Part shown: piece by piece, positions 28,156 to 36,503 of the stretch
Numbering within the stretch: the first letter of the stretch is position 1
How the letters are laid out: every line of letters starts with the position of its first letter
NCBI RefSeq assembly: GCF_002763455.1
Contig: NZ_NIXK01000007.1
Location: 1 to 64,000, forward strand
DNA from: Lentibacillus sediminis
GTDB taxonomy: Bacteria; Bacillota; Bacilli; Bacillales; Amphibacillaceae
DNA length: 64,000 nucleotides
Direction of reading: 5' to 3'
Translations under genes and position numbers: made by a program
The notes under the pieces: generated by a model
The model's database searches: none
What the model was told of the DNA's origin: nothing
What the model saw: only the letters and a program-made list of their open reading frames with translations

Positions 28156-28608
28156 TTAAAATGGTTTGAGAATCATCAGGACAATGATCACAATAAATAT
28201 CGTGTTTTCTATTCGTTCATAAAAAAACAGCCTGCGGGCCAGGGTGTAATATGCCTCCGGGATCTTTTCCCCTTCCGTTTCCCTTAACAAGCGTTTAATA
28301 GGCCGCGACCTTGGTGACATAACGAACGGTCCGCCAGCCAGTGCCAGCAAAAATAAAAACAGGCTTGTCCCATACCAGCCCTGGCTGAACAGATGGGGCT
28401 GAAGAAAACCCATCCACAAGCCCGTGATTAAAAGCAGCGTGCCCCCGACCATGACCGGAATATGCAGCTGATGGCGAATCTGGTAGGCATGCCTTAACTC
28501 CGTCATGGTGCCGGCATTTTTTACTACATGAATCATCATAAACCCCGGACCCATCCCTAGGATCGCTGATATGATATGAGTGAAAACTAAAAATTCGTGT
28601 AGACCCAT
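28156..28608 (-). CDS. DUF2269 membrane protein
   Basis: 150 residues with four transmembrane helices. The conserved FTHIISAILGMGPGF in helix 1 and the RHQLHIPVMVGG segment before helix 2 are typical for the DUF2269 family, whose function is not known. ATG behind AAGGAGG. Upstream of and collinear with the MFS gene. Confidence 0.8.
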   Translation of the reverse strand: MGLHEFLVFTHIISAILGMGPGFMMIHVVKNAGTMTELRHAYQIRHQLHIPVMVGGTLLLITGLWMGFLQPHLFSQGWYGTSLFLFLLALAGGPFVMSPRSRPIKRLLRETEGEKIPEAYYTLARRLFFYERIENTIFIVIIVLMILKPF

Positions 28609-28717
28609 GATATGCCTCCTTCATCTTAATCATACTCTTTTTTCGGCTGATTTGCTGTGATGTTGCGCACAGTATGGGGGAAGGAGGGTTATGGGGTTGC
28701 TCGGTTTAGGGTCGAAG

Positions 28718-28812
28718 GTGCGCGACTTAGGTGATGTTCGCGCGATTTGAGGTGCGGGACGCGCGATTCGGCGTGATCTTCGCGCGACTTGAGGTGCGGG
28801 GATCGCGATTTC
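28718..28812. repeat. 21-bp tandem array, second locus
   Basis: About four units of 21 bp (CGCGATTTGAGGTGCGGGACG type) with TCGCGCGA at unit junctions, the same family as the array inside the his operon at 7196-7460. It sits between two genes of opposite fate (DUF2269 promoter side and RluA-type 3' end). Confidence 0.88.
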
Positions 28813-28830
28813 TTTTATACGTATATTTTG

Positions 28831-29739
28831 CTATTTTGATTTATTTACAAAAGATTTCGGTACATCTGCTTTAAATAACAATGGCTGATCTGTGGAAGGA
28901 TGCTTAAATGCTAAAACTTTTGCATGCAATCCAAGTCTGCCGATCGCTTTTTTCTTTGCCCCATACTTTTTATCGCCGACAACGGGGTGGCCAAGATCCT
29001 GCATATGCACGCGAATTTGGTTCTTCCGGCCCGTTTCCAGCTGTACTTCCAATAGAGAAAATTCCTTATTGGTTTGGATGCTTTTATAATGGGTAATCGC
29101 ATGCAGGCCGTCATTTTTTGTCTGACTTGAATACATCAGGTGAGTTTTGCTTTCCTTCAGCCAGGAAGATATATACCCTTGTGTTTTTGTTACTTCACCT
29201 TCTACAAGCGCAACGTAAGTACGCTCCTTGACCATACTCTTCCAATTATTTTGCAGGATGCGCTTTATCTTCTCGCTTTTGGCAAACACCATGACACCGG
29301 AAGTATCTTTATCCAGCCGATGCACCACAAAAATTCTGTTCGCAGGGTTTTCCAGCCGGACATACTCCATTAATTGATGATGAGCGGTTTGATTCTTCTC
29401 CTTTTCGGTTGCAATGGAAAGCAAACCTGCATCCTTATTGATTACAATGATATCGGCATCCTCAAAGAGAATGGACATGCCGATTAGCGCATTTTCTTTT
29501 ATAGCTGATTTATTTTTTAATATCGTAACGGTTTGACCTGGATGGAGAGAATAGTTATGTTTTGTTTCAATATGGTCGTCAATGGTTACCTGTCCGCGCG
29601 TCAGGATCGATTTTACCGAATTACGGCTGCGGTTCCTCATCATTTCCAATAGAAAGGGCAGCAGTTCTGTTTGTTCTTTCACTATATAAATCAATGAGTG
29701 TTCTTGTTTCTTATTGGCTCTTTGTTGCTTTTTAGACAT
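28831..29739 (-). CDS. RluA-family pseudouridine synthase
   Basis: 302 residues: a short S4-like RNA-binding domain (about 36-85: SVKSILTRGQVTIDDH) and an RluA catalytic domain with the motif HRLDKDTSGVMVFAKS, in which the first aspartate is the nucleophile. KNQIRVHMQDLGHPVVGD is the usual late motif. Isomerises uridine in rRNA or tRNA; the exact site cannot be predicted. ATG behind GGAGAG. Confidence 0.92.
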   Translation of the reverse strand: MSKKQQRANKKQEHSLIYIVKEQTELLPFLLEMMRNRSRNSVKSILTRGQVTIDDHIETKHNYSLHPGQTVTILKNKSAIKENALIGMSILFEDADIIVINKDAGLLSIATEKEKNQTAHHQLMEYVRLENPANRIFVVHRLDKDTSGVMVFAKSEKIKRILQNNWKSMVKERTYVALVEGEVTKTQGYISSWLKESKTHLMYSSQTKNDGLHAITHYKSIQTNKEFSLLEVQLETGRKNQIRVHMQDLGHPVVGDKKYGAKKKAIGRLGLHAKVLAFKHPSTDQPLLFKADVPKSFVNKSK

Positions 29740-29981
29740 GAATTGCTCTCCTCTAATGTAAAAATAATACGTATCGTTCCTTTAACCGATATAATGGAAC
29801 CTAAATCCTCGTCCTTCACATCGATATCTACTGGAATTGGTTCATTAAGATAATTCTGCATCATCTTCAAGTAGGTTGCAACTTGTTCGAAATGGGGGCT
29901 GAATTGTCCTTTGCTTGATAAGATATTGCTCTCCATCTTATAATACCATGAAGTCATCACGTTTAACTGACTAACCCTCAT
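29691..29981 (-). CDS. Small hypothetical protein overlapping the RluA-type gene
   Basis: 96 codons ending 49 bases inside the pseudouridine synthase gene. It has an amphipathic stretch (HFEQVATYLKMMQNYLNEPIP) and a beta-rich DIDVKDEDLGSIISVKGTI region. No good ribosome binding site precedes the first ATG or the internal ATG (MESNILSS). No family recognised; it may be a degenerate or short real gene. Confidence 0.4.
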   Translation of the reverse strand: MRVSQLNVMTSWYYKMESNILSSKGQFSPHFEQVATYLKMMQNYLNEPIPVDIDVKDEDLGSIISVKGTIRIIFTLEESNSCLKSNKEPIRNKNTH

Positions 29982-29992
29982 GTGGGTTCTAT

Positions 29993-30024
29993 AAAAAAGA
30001 GATGCACTTAGGCATGCACCTCTT
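29993..30024 (-). terminator. Terminator of the Gln-rich small gene
   Basis: On the minus strand AAGAGGTGCA pairs with TGCATCTCTT (one mismatch) and runs into TTTTTTAT. Confidence 0.8.
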
Positions 30025-30029
30025 CTCCT

Positions 30030-30302
30030 TCATAAAACATCATTATTATTCTGCTGTGCTTCCTGAATCTGCTGGCGGGTGTCGTGTAGCTGTTCATAAG
30101 CCTGCTGAAATTGCGGGTTTTCTGTTGCCTTTGTTCCTGCCTGCTGGGCCATCTGTAATTGCTGTTCTGCCAGCTGCAGCTGCTGTTCAGCCTGATCCAG
30201 CAGTTTGGCATCTGACCCTTGAGCCTGACGGGCAAACTCCTGAGCATCGTGTAATTGCTTGCTGGCTTGCTGCAATTGCTGATGCAAACTCTCCTGTGCC
30301 AT
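30030..30302 (-). CDS. Small Gln/Ala-rich coiled-coil protein
   Basis: 90 residues from the ATG of MAQESLHQQLQ, behind GGAGGCGACATAT. Almost entirely helical with heptad-like Q/A/L repeats (LDQAEQQLQLAEQQLQMAQQ), predicted coiled coil, no cysteine and no signal peptide. Comparable short glutamine-rich proteins occur in Bacillaceae, but I cannot name a family or function. Confidence 0.7.
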   Translation of the reverse strand: MAQESLHQQLQQASKQLHDAQEFARQAQGSDAKLLDQAEQQLQLAEQQLQMAQQAGTKATENPQFQQAYEQLHDTRQQIQEAQQNNNDVL

Positions 30303-30405
30303 ATATGTCGCCTCCGTGAACTTTATTGTGAAAAACTCCATATATAGCGTTCCCTCCGCCTTTCGCACTATACATCAGGCTGCCGCCGTAAAAAGCGCCA
30401 AAGCC

Positions 30406-31425
30406 CTATTCATACGAAATCTTCATATCACCCGGTTTGATCCAGCCTTTTTTCCTAAGCCACTCGGACAATGCCAGGCTGATAATCGCCGGTGCAATAA
30501 TATGCAAAATCAAAATGCTCCACAGCACACCAAATGAAAACCCCATAGTTTCAAGGGTCATAATTTGACCGACAAAGCCGGCTGTCCCCATACCCGCGCC
30601 CTCCGCATTGCTTGTCATTTCAAGCCAGACTGTTCCAAACGGGGCCAGCACTGCCCCGGCAATGGTTGGCGGCAGAAGGATGATCGGCTTTTTGATAATA
30701 TTGGCCACTTGGAGCATGGAAGTACCAATCCCCTGGGCCAAAAATCCGCCAAATCCATTATCACGGTAACTGGAGACGGCAAAACCCACCATCTGTGCCG
30801 CACAGCCGATGGTCGCTGCTCCTGCTGCGAGCCCATCCAGGGAAAGCATGATGGCAATAGCCGCGGAAGAAATCGGTGCCGTCAGCGCCAGCCCCATCAG
30901 CACAGCGACCAGCACGCCCATAATGAATGGCTGCTGTTCGGTGGACCAGTTAATCACATCACCGAAACCGATCATAAATGAGTTAATCGGCGGACCGATG
31001 AAGCTTCCAGCCGCAAAGCCTGCCGCGATGGTAACAAACGGGGTGATTATAATATCCACCCGGGTCGTTTGACTCACCATTTTGCCGATTTCCGTTGCCA
31101 GAAGTGCCGATATGTAACTTCCGGCCGGTCCACCAAGCTCTGCCCCGAACGCCCCGGCAAATAAGGCGGAAAACAGTACGAGCGGCGGCGCTTTAAGTCC
31201 ATAGGCAATGGCCACCCCAATAGCACCGCCCATCACCTTGCTGTCCATGGCAAACGCTCCCATTTCAACCATGAATGATAATACCGATACCTGCTCCCCG
31301 ATTGTTTTAATAATAAGTCCCATAATTAACGAAGAAAAAAGGCCCAGAGCCATGTAGCTTAATGCCGTGATCGTGTACTCTCTTATCGAAAGAGATACCC
31401 CTTTCCTTTCTAGAAACGCTTTCAT
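30406..31425 (-). CDS. PTS-EIIC-type permease (PTS_EIIC_2 family)
   Basis: 339-residue polytopic membrane protein with about nine hydrophobic segments, rich in Gly/Ala, with loops KVMGGAIGVAIAYGLKAPP, LGGPAGSYISALLATEIGK and GPPINSFMIGFG. It matches the stand-alone PTS_EIIC_2 family of putative sugar permeases. No EIIA or EIIB partner lies nearby, so transport by phosphorylation is uncertain. The ATG follows GGGGTGGG. Confidence 0.8.
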   Translation of the reverse strand: MKAFLERKGVSLSIREYTITALSYMALGLFSSLIMGLIIKTIGEQVSVLSFMVEMGAFAMDSKVMGGAIGVAIAYGLKAPPLVLFSALFAGAFGAELGGPAGSYISALLATEIGKMVSQTTRVDIIITPFVTIAAGFAAGSFIGPPINSFMIGFGDVINWSTEQQPFIMGVLVAVLMGLALTAPISSAAIAIMLSLDGLAAGAATIGCAAQMVGFAVSSYRDNGFGGFLAQGIGTSMLQVANIIKKPIILLPPTIAGAVLAPFGTVWLEMTSNAEGAGMGTAGFVGQIMTLETMGFSFGVLWSILILHIIAPAIISLALSEWLRKKGWIKPGDMKISYE

Positions 31426-31562
31426 TATGTATTCCCACCCCTTTTGTGAATAATTTCACATAATATAGATGAACTCTTCGCTTCTGAAGAGAATCCCCTC
31501 ATTCATTATTACGTTAATCATTTCACAAATCAACCCCTTTTTTTGCATTTTGTTAAATTTAT

Positions 31563-31590
31563 TTTTTAGAAAACTTGGCTTTTCGCCAAG
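31563..31590 (-). terminator. Probable terminator of the small gene pair
   Basis: On the minus strand CTTGGC and GCCAAG form a tight stem with loop GAAAA and continue into TTTTCTAAAAAAT. It lies about 80 bases after the stop of the 82-codon gene, beyond the palindrome at 31626-31651. Confidence 0.55.
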
Positions 31591-31625
31591 CCTTTATGGC
31601 GAAAGCCTTAGTTGCGCTTATGCAG

Positions 31626-31651
31626 GATAAGAAAGTATATACTTTCTTATC
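31626..31651. repeat. Perfect 26-bp palindrome
   Basis: GATAAGAAAGTAT is followed directly by its reverse complement, with partial GCA/TGC extension on each side. It sits just after the stop codon of the minus-strand gene pair and could act as an RNA hairpin or a protein site. Confidence 0.8.
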
Positions 31652-31672
31652 TGCCAAGAAAAAGAAAAAGAC

Positions 31673-31921
31673 CTATTCCTTTATCCATTTTTTGATGATA
31701 TTATCCAGCTTTACTTTTTCAGCTTCTTTCATAAGATATTCTTTATCCATTATATTTCCGTCGTCTTTATGAATCCTGAACATTCGTCTTGCCCATCCAT
31801 AATCATCGGACCATACAAGTTTCATTGGATGAGAGACGTTAGCTGATTCCAACCTGTGAATAATGATATCCTCTATACCAATGACGTTGATGTATTTACC
31901 ATTTGCCAAATACTTTCTCAA
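31673..31921 (-). CDS. Short protein resembling nucleotidyltransferase C-terminus (DUF6036-like)
   Basis: 82 residues. The segment YINVIGIEDIIIHRLESAN followed by helical KEYLMKEAEKVKLDNIIKKW looks like the C-terminal part of DUF6036-type nucleotidyltransferases, without the catalytic GS..D.D core. It overlaps the upstream gene by ATGA, so the pair is translationally coupled. It may be a decayed nucleotidyltransferase or part of a small toxin-antitoxin-like pair; both ideas are tentative. Confidence 0.55.
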   Translation of the reverse strand: MRKYLANGKYINVIGIEDIIIHRLESANVSHPMKLVWSDDYGWARRMFRIHKDDGNIMDKEYLMKEAEKVKLDNIIKKWIKE

Positions 31922-32163
31922 GACGGGTCATAAAAAATTCTCCTATCCCCAATTGATTTAAATTTCCCTTGAGCTTTAGCATTTTCGATGGTTCCCTCAG
32001 TAATCTTATCCAATAGTTCCTGTTTTTCCTTCGTTCTTTCCTTCGTTCTTTCCTTTGTGCTGAACCTCTCATTATTGCTTTGTTCCATCCTAATTTCTTT
32101 GTTTATTTCCCTTTTATATTTCTCGATATTTTTATTGATGTCGTCTAAATTTATTTGTCTCAT
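31918..32163 (-). CDS. Small charged helical protein, partner of the preceding fragment
   Basis: 81 residues from the ATG of MRQINLDDINK, behind AAAGGTGG. Lysine/glutamate-rich and helical; the KERTKERTKEK stretch comes from a 12-bp microrepeat in the DNA (about 32030-32058) that could vary in copy number. No family recognised. Likely two-gene unit with the 82-residue protein downstream. Confidence 0.6.
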   Translation of the reverse strand: MRQINLDDINKNIEKYKREINKEIRMEQSNNERFSTKERTKERTKEKQELLDKITEGTIENAKAQGKFKSIGDRRIFYDPS

Positions 32164-32340
32164 AAGGACCACCTTTTTCATTAATGTGACATTATATAAC
32201 TTATTGTATGCCTTTTTTTGACAATCGTAAATATCACTGAAAGCCTCTTCTCCCCAGCCAAAGTTGCTTTTCTTCCACGCATTCGTTACAATCTAATTGA
32301 AAACAATTATCAGTTGCTACAGTGAAAGGGGCAGAACTAC

Positions 32341-32901
32341 ATGTTATCCACTGAACAGCGTACGAGTTTAGCCAGCCTGATCCGCGACCGTCGTGCGGTG
32401 AAAAAGGGCTATAATAATAAAGAAGTAACAGAAAAAGTTATCCGCGGCTTGTTAAATGACGCGATATGGGCGCCGACACACGGCATGCGGCAACCATGGC
32501 GATTCATCTTTGTCGGAGCAGACAAGCTTCCAGGGTTCGCCAGCAAAGTCGCTGCTACCTATCCGGAAGAGAAACAGCAAAATCGCGAAGACTACCTCAA
32601 AGAACCAAATGCCATCCTTGTTGTGGTGATGGAAGAGCCGGAACTTCAGAAGCAATGGGATGAAAACTATGGCGCCACCGCGGCGATGCTTCAAAACTTC
32701 TGGCTGCTTGCCTGGGAAAAGCAGCTTGGCGTGGTCTGGAAAACGAACCCGCATATTTACGATGTGCAAGTGAAAAAGATTCTGCAGGTGGGCAACGCTG
32801 AGAAAATCGTCGGTTTTATGCACCTCGGTTATTTTGATGAAAAACCTGCGAAAAAAGACCGTATCGAGCTTGCTGATAAATTCACCACGTATGAAGGCTG
32901 A
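32341..32901 (+). CDS. Nitroreductase-family oxidoreductase
   Basis: 186-residue FMN-dependent nitroreductase-like protein. The N-terminus has IRDRRAVKKGYNNKEVTE and IWAPTHGMRQPWRFIFV (flavin-binding), the middle has ATAAMLQNFWLLAWEKQLGVVW, and GFMHLGYFDEKPAKKDR is the usual C-terminal part. Substrate unknown. ATG behind AAAGGGG; followed at once by a strong terminator. Confidence 0.9.
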   Translation: MLSTEQRTSLASLIRDRRAVKKGYNNKEVTEKVIRGLLNDAIWAPTHGMRQPWRFIFVGADKLPGFASKVAATYPEEKQQNREDYLKEPNAILVVVMEEPELQKQWDENYGATAAMLQNFWLLAWEKQLGVVWKTNPHIYDVQVKKILQVGNAEKIVGFMHLGYFDEKPAKKDRIELADKFTTYEG

Positions 32902-32940
32902 AAAACACACCGCATGCGCACGGCATGCGGTGTGTTTTTT
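32902..32940. terminator. Bidirectional terminator between nitroreductase gene and ddl
   Basis: AAAACACACCGCATGC (32902-32917) and GCATGCGGTGTGTTTT (32923-32938) form a 16-bp perfect stem with flanking A/T runs between converging genes. Confidence 0.93.
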
Positions 32941-32943
32941 GCC

Positions 32944-34047
32944 TTAATCTTCCCATACTGTACTCTTCAGTTGGTTGTCCTGTTCATGCCGCTCAATCCC
33001 CATGTCGATCAGGCGGTTAATCAGTTCCTTGTATGGCACCCCGCTGATTTCCCACAGTTTGGGATACATGCTGATTTTGGTGAAGCCAGGCAAGGTGTTG
33101 ACTTCATTCACGTAAATTTCCCCTTGCTCGGTTAGGAAGAAATCGACGCGCGCCAGGCCTTCACATTCCAGTGCCTGGAACGCAGCAACCGCCGCTTCTT
33201 GCAGGCGTTTTGCTTCGTCCTCCGTCAAGTCAGCAGGGATTGCCAGGTCGGCACCTTTTTCATCAATGTATTTTGATTCATATGAATAAAATTCCGTTTG
33301 CGGCAGAACTTCTCCTAACTGTGAGGCTTGTGGATCCTCATTGCCAAGAACAGCACATTCGATTTCCCGACCAATTAGGCTTTCCTCAACAATCAGTTTA
33401 TGATCATACTGGAATGCCGCGGCGATTCCTGCATCAAATTCTTCTTTTGTCGAAACTTTGCTTACCCCGACAGAGGAGCCTTGGTTGGCTGGTTTGATAA
33501 ACATCGGCGTACCCAATTCCGCAGCCGCTTTTTCAAAATCAATCGCGCTTTTCTGCGAGCGCTTGAAGGCAAGCCCTTTGGCAACCCGGATGCCCGCAGC
33601 CGTGAGCAGCCGTTTGGCAATATCTTTGTCCATGCAAATGGAAGAACTCAGCACACTCGGACCGACAAAAGGCAGATTGGCTATACGCAGCATTCCCTGC
33701 AGGCTTCCGTCCTCACCCAGCGTCCCATGCACAATCGGAAACACGACGTCCAGTTGTGCGAGCTGATGAGCGTTTGCTGCATGGATCAGCTGCTTGTCGG
33801 ACTCACCAGGAATAAGCGCAATATTGTCGTTTGACTTATTTAATTGGATCAGCTTGGGATTTTCTTCATTTAATAAATAGGTAGACTGATCATTCAGGTG
33901 CCATCTTCCCTCTTTGTCAATCCCAATCAGCACCGGTTCATATTTATCTGTATCAATTGCATCCACAATATTTTTGGCGGATTGCAGCGAGACTTCATGC
34001 TCTGCGGATTTCCCGCCGAAAATAATTCCTACTCTCTTCTTTGCCAT
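32944..34047 (-). CDS. ddl: D-alanine--D-alanine ligase
   Basis: ATP-grasp ligase making the D-Ala-D-Ala dipeptide for peptidoglycan precursors. 367 residues. The N-terminal IIFGGKSAEHEVSLQSA, the central GTLGEDGSLQGML, FIKPANQGSSVGVSK and the C-terminal VNEVNTLPGFTKISMYPKLW are diagnostic. The residue beside the active site reads ESKYIDEKGA, the usual D-Ala rather than D-lactate type arrangement (tentative). ATG behind AAGGGTG. Monocistronic. Confidence 0.95.
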   Translation of the reverse strand: MAKKRVGIIFGGKSAEHEVSLQSAKNIVDAIDTDKYEPVLIGIDKEGRWHLNDQSTYLLNEENPKLIQLNKSNDNIALIPGESDKQLIHAANAHQLAQLDVVFPIVHGTLGEDGSLQGMLRIANLPFVGPSVLSSSICMDKDIAKRLLTAAGIRVAKGLAFKRSQKSAIDFEKAAAELGTPMFIKPANQGSSVGVSKVSTKEEFDAGIAAAFQYDHKLIVEESLIGREIECAVLGNEDPQASQLGEVLPQTEFYSYESKYIDEKGADLAIPADLTEDEAKRLQEAAVAAFQALECEGLARVDFFLTEQGEIYVNEVNTLPGFTKISMYPKLWEISGVPYKELINRLIDMGIERHEQDNQLKSTVWED

Positions 34048-34149
34048 CTTAGAGACACCCTTCCTAAATACGTATACACTTAAAATAGCACAAAACGGCT
34101 TGTATTTAGAAGCAAAATTACGCAGCAGGGGCCCCTCAGCAAACAGGAA

Positions 34150-34341
34150 CTATTTTCCCCGTTTTCGCTTCATCTCCTCATAGTCTTCTTTGCTGATCTC
34201 CCCTTTTTCCATGCGTTCTTTCATTATTTCCAGGGAATCCCGACGCGCAGGGTTTCCTTTTCCGGCGCGAAAACGAAACAGAATGACAGCCATCACAATC
34301 AGGACAATAATTGTCAGTACAATTCTTACTTCCATTGGCAT
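34150..34341 (-). CDS. SHOCT-type small membrane protein
   Basis: 63 residues from the ATG of MPMEVRIV, six bases behind AGAGGTG; a GTG nine bases earlier overlaps that ribosome binding site. One transmembrane helix (about 6-24) and a C-terminal SHOCT-like motif LEIMKERMEKGEISKEDYEEMK. Such proteins are common and of unknown function. Confidence 0.78.
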   Translation of the reverse strand: MPMEVRIVLTIIVLIVMAVILFRFRAGKGNPARRDSLEIMKERMEKGEISKEDYEEMKRKRGK

Positions 34342-34416
34342 CTTTTTCACCTCTTCTTTACGATTTCCTGATTGGTCTGGGTTTAAGCCTATTTCGGAAA
34401 AATTTTGCTCAACCTC

Positions 34417-34445
34417 TTGACTTTTTCTCCGACCTCCCTTAACAT
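34417..34445 (+). promoter_or_regulatory. Sigma-A promoter of the trp operon
   Basis: TTGACT (34417-34422) and TAACAT (34440-34445) with a 17-base spacer. The predicted start near 34452 lies directly in front of the first T-box leader. Confidence 0.65.
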
Positions 34446-34454
34446 AAGATTCAA

Positions 34455-34725
34455 TAATTAAATTTAGATAAGCAATGACGAAGATTAGTAATCTACTCAG
34501 ACACTTTAGAGAGCTGGTGGCCGGTGCGAACCAGTGTGGCGGATTAGATGAATGGACTTCCGAGCTTCCAAACCGAACCGTTATCTAGTAGGCTTTGGCG
34601 ATCTCGTCCCATCGTTACCCGGGACAAACAGGAAGTGCGCTTCTTGTTGCCGAAGTGAACTGATTGTCAGTTAATAAAGGTGGTACCACGGTCCCTCGTC
34701 CTTTGCGGATGGGGGATTTTTGTAT
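34455..34725 (+). promoter_or_regulatory. T-box leader 1, Trp specifier
   Basis: Complete T-box riboswitch: stem I with GAGCTGGTGGCCGGTGCGAA, a specifier loop GAATGGA placing TGG at 34553-34555, the T-box sequence AAAGGTGGTACCACGG (34676-34691), and a terminator stem ending in GGGGGATTTTTG. Uncharged tRNA-Trp should bind and favour the antiterminator. Product context (trpE downstream) agrees with the Trp codon. Confidence 0.93.
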
Positions 34726-34744
34726 TTTCTGGAAAAAATTTTAT

Positions 34745-35056
34745 ACAGACAAAATCGTTAAGCAAGAGGAGTAGGCACAGCAAAAACATCAAAGAGAGCC
34801 GGTGATGGTGGGATACCGGTATGCGGCGCTGTGCTGAATGGACTTGCAAGAGGTTTCCTGAACCCCTCTTTTATGGGGCAAGTATGGAAATCCGGTGTTC
34901 CGCCGTTATACGGATAGGATATCGGACGCTCGGAAATAGAGCGCTCCCGTATCTGATTAAGATGAAAAGGAGTTTTCTTTTCAATTGAGGTGGCAACGCG
35001 GTCACAATCGTCCTCTATATTCGCATTAATAATGCGGGTATAGGGGATTTTTTTAT
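34745..35056 (+). promoter_or_regulatory. T-box leader 2, Trp specifier
   Basis: A second full T-box lies directly behind the first. Specifier loop GAATGGA places TGG at 34839-34841; the T-box sequence TGAGGTGGCAACGCGG is at 34986-35001; the terminator (about 35010-35054) ends in GGGGATTTTTTT just before trpE. Two serial Trp T-boxes would make expression require two antitermination events. Confidence 0.93.
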
Positions 35057-35093
35057 TTTACAGCACATGGAGACGGACAGGAGGAATGAGCAA

Positions 35094-36503
35094 ATGAAAG
35101 CAGCGCAAAATCAAGCCAGCCCTTATAAACACAGTAAGCATAATGCCGACATTTTCACACCGGTTGAGCTGTTTACACGGCTTTCCGGGAAAAAGAAATG
35201 CCTGCTGGAAAGTTCCTTCAAGCATGAGAAAAAAGGCAGGTACTCCTATATTGCTGCTGATCCTTACCGGGAATTTAAAGGAAACGGCAATATTACAACA
35301 GAGGTAAATCACTCAACAGGCACCGAGACCACTGTACAGCAGCATGTGCTTGCTTATTTACAAGAACAGCTGCCGAAGCTGGAAGCGGATCTCCCCCTCC
35401 CTTTTTATGGTGGAGCGGTTGGGTATATCAGCTATGATGTGATCCGGCAATTTGAAGATATTGGCGGGGAACTGCCGGATGAGCTTGATATGCCGGACGC
35501 TCACTTGATGATTTATAGAGATGTCATCGTGTTCGACCATGCTAAGGAGATGCTCCATTTGATCTGCATGAACCCGGACGACGAGGAAGAAGCAGTGCTG
35601 GAGGCACGACTGCAGCAGCTGGAGAGAGTTTTGCACGGAAAATCGGAGAAGATGCAGGAGACATCTGGGAGCGTCCACTTCCAGCCGGAAATCACCGAAG
35701 AACAATTCAAGCACAAAGTAGAAACGGCCAAAGCACATATCCGGCAAGGGGATATTTTCCAAGTTGTGTTATCCCAGCGCATGACCGCGGCGTTCGAAGG
35801 GAATCCGTTTACCTTTTACCGAAAGCTGCGCAAAGCCAACCCTTCTCCTTATATGTTTTACATTGATTTTGCTGAATATGTAGTGCTTGGGGCGTCTCCG
35901 GAAAGTCTGGTGGAAACGCAGGGAAAAGAGGTGGTGACCAACCCGATTGCCGGAACCAGGCCGCGCGGGAGAACAGCAGAAGAGGATGCAGCACTGGCTA
36001 AAGAATTGCTGACGGATGAGAAAGAGATAGCAGAACACCGGATGCTCGTGGATTTAAGCAGGAACGACCTGGGCCGTGTCTGTGAAATTGGCAGCATCCA
36101 CCTCCCTGTCTATATGAACATCGAAAAATACCAGCATGTCATGCATATTGTCTCTGAAACAGCAGGTGTGCTGCGGGAGGATGTGACAGGAATCGATGCA
36201 CTGAAGGCGTGTCTCCCGGCGGGCACAGTATCGGGAGCCCCAAAAATCCGCGCCATGCAGATTATTAATGACCTGGAGGAGAAAAAACGTGGCGTATATG
36301 CCGGGGGAGTCGGGTTTATCAATTTCCGACATGATGTAACGATAGCGCTGGCGATCCGCTCCCTTGTCATCAAAGAAAAGCGCGCCTATCTTCAGACCGG
36401 CGCAGGAATAGTCTATGATTCTGTGCCGGAAGCGGAGTACCGGGAAACGCTGAACAAAGCAAAAGCACTCATGGAGGTGAACGCCGTTGATTTTGCTGAT
36501 TGA
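35094..36503 (+). CDS. trpE: Anthranilate synthase component I
   Basis: Converts chorismate and ammonia to anthranilate. 469 residues from the ATG of MKAAQNQA, 9 bases behind AGGAGG; an earlier in-frame ATG lies inside the leader without a ribosome binding site. The Trp feedback site motif CLLESSF is at about residue 40. Catalytic-domain motifs are IRQGDIFQVVLSQR, NPIAGTRPRGR, DEKEIAEHRMLVDLSRNDLGRV and LPAGTVSGAPKIRAM. It overlaps trpG by 17 bases. Confidence 0.96.
   Translation: MKAAQNQASPYKHSKHNADIFTPVELFTRLSGKKKCLLESSFKHEKKGRYSYIAADPYREFKGNGNITTEVNHSTGTETTVQQHVLAYLQEQLPKLEADLPLPFYGGAVGYISYDVIRQFEDIGGELPDELDMPDAHLMIYRDVIVFDHAKEMLHLICMNPDDEEEAVLEARLQQLERVLHGKSEKMQETSGSVHFQPEITEEQFKHKVETAKAHIRQGDIFQVVLSQRMTAAFEGNPFTFYRKLRKANPSPYMFYIDFAEYVVLGASPESLVETQGKEVVTNPIAGTRPRGRTAEEDAALAKELLTDEKEIAEHRMLVDLSRNDLGRVCEIGSIHLPVYMNIEKYQHVMHIVSETAGVLREDVTGIDALKACLPAGTVSGAPKIRAMQIINDLEEKKRGVYAGGVGFINFRHDVTIALAIRSLVIKEKRAYLQTGAGIVYDSVPEAEYRETLNKAKALMEVNAVDFAD

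Noticed and set aside
31575-31772. 65-codon frame on the plus strand
   Set aside because: It is antisense to the small gene pair and runs through two hairpins; no start signal.
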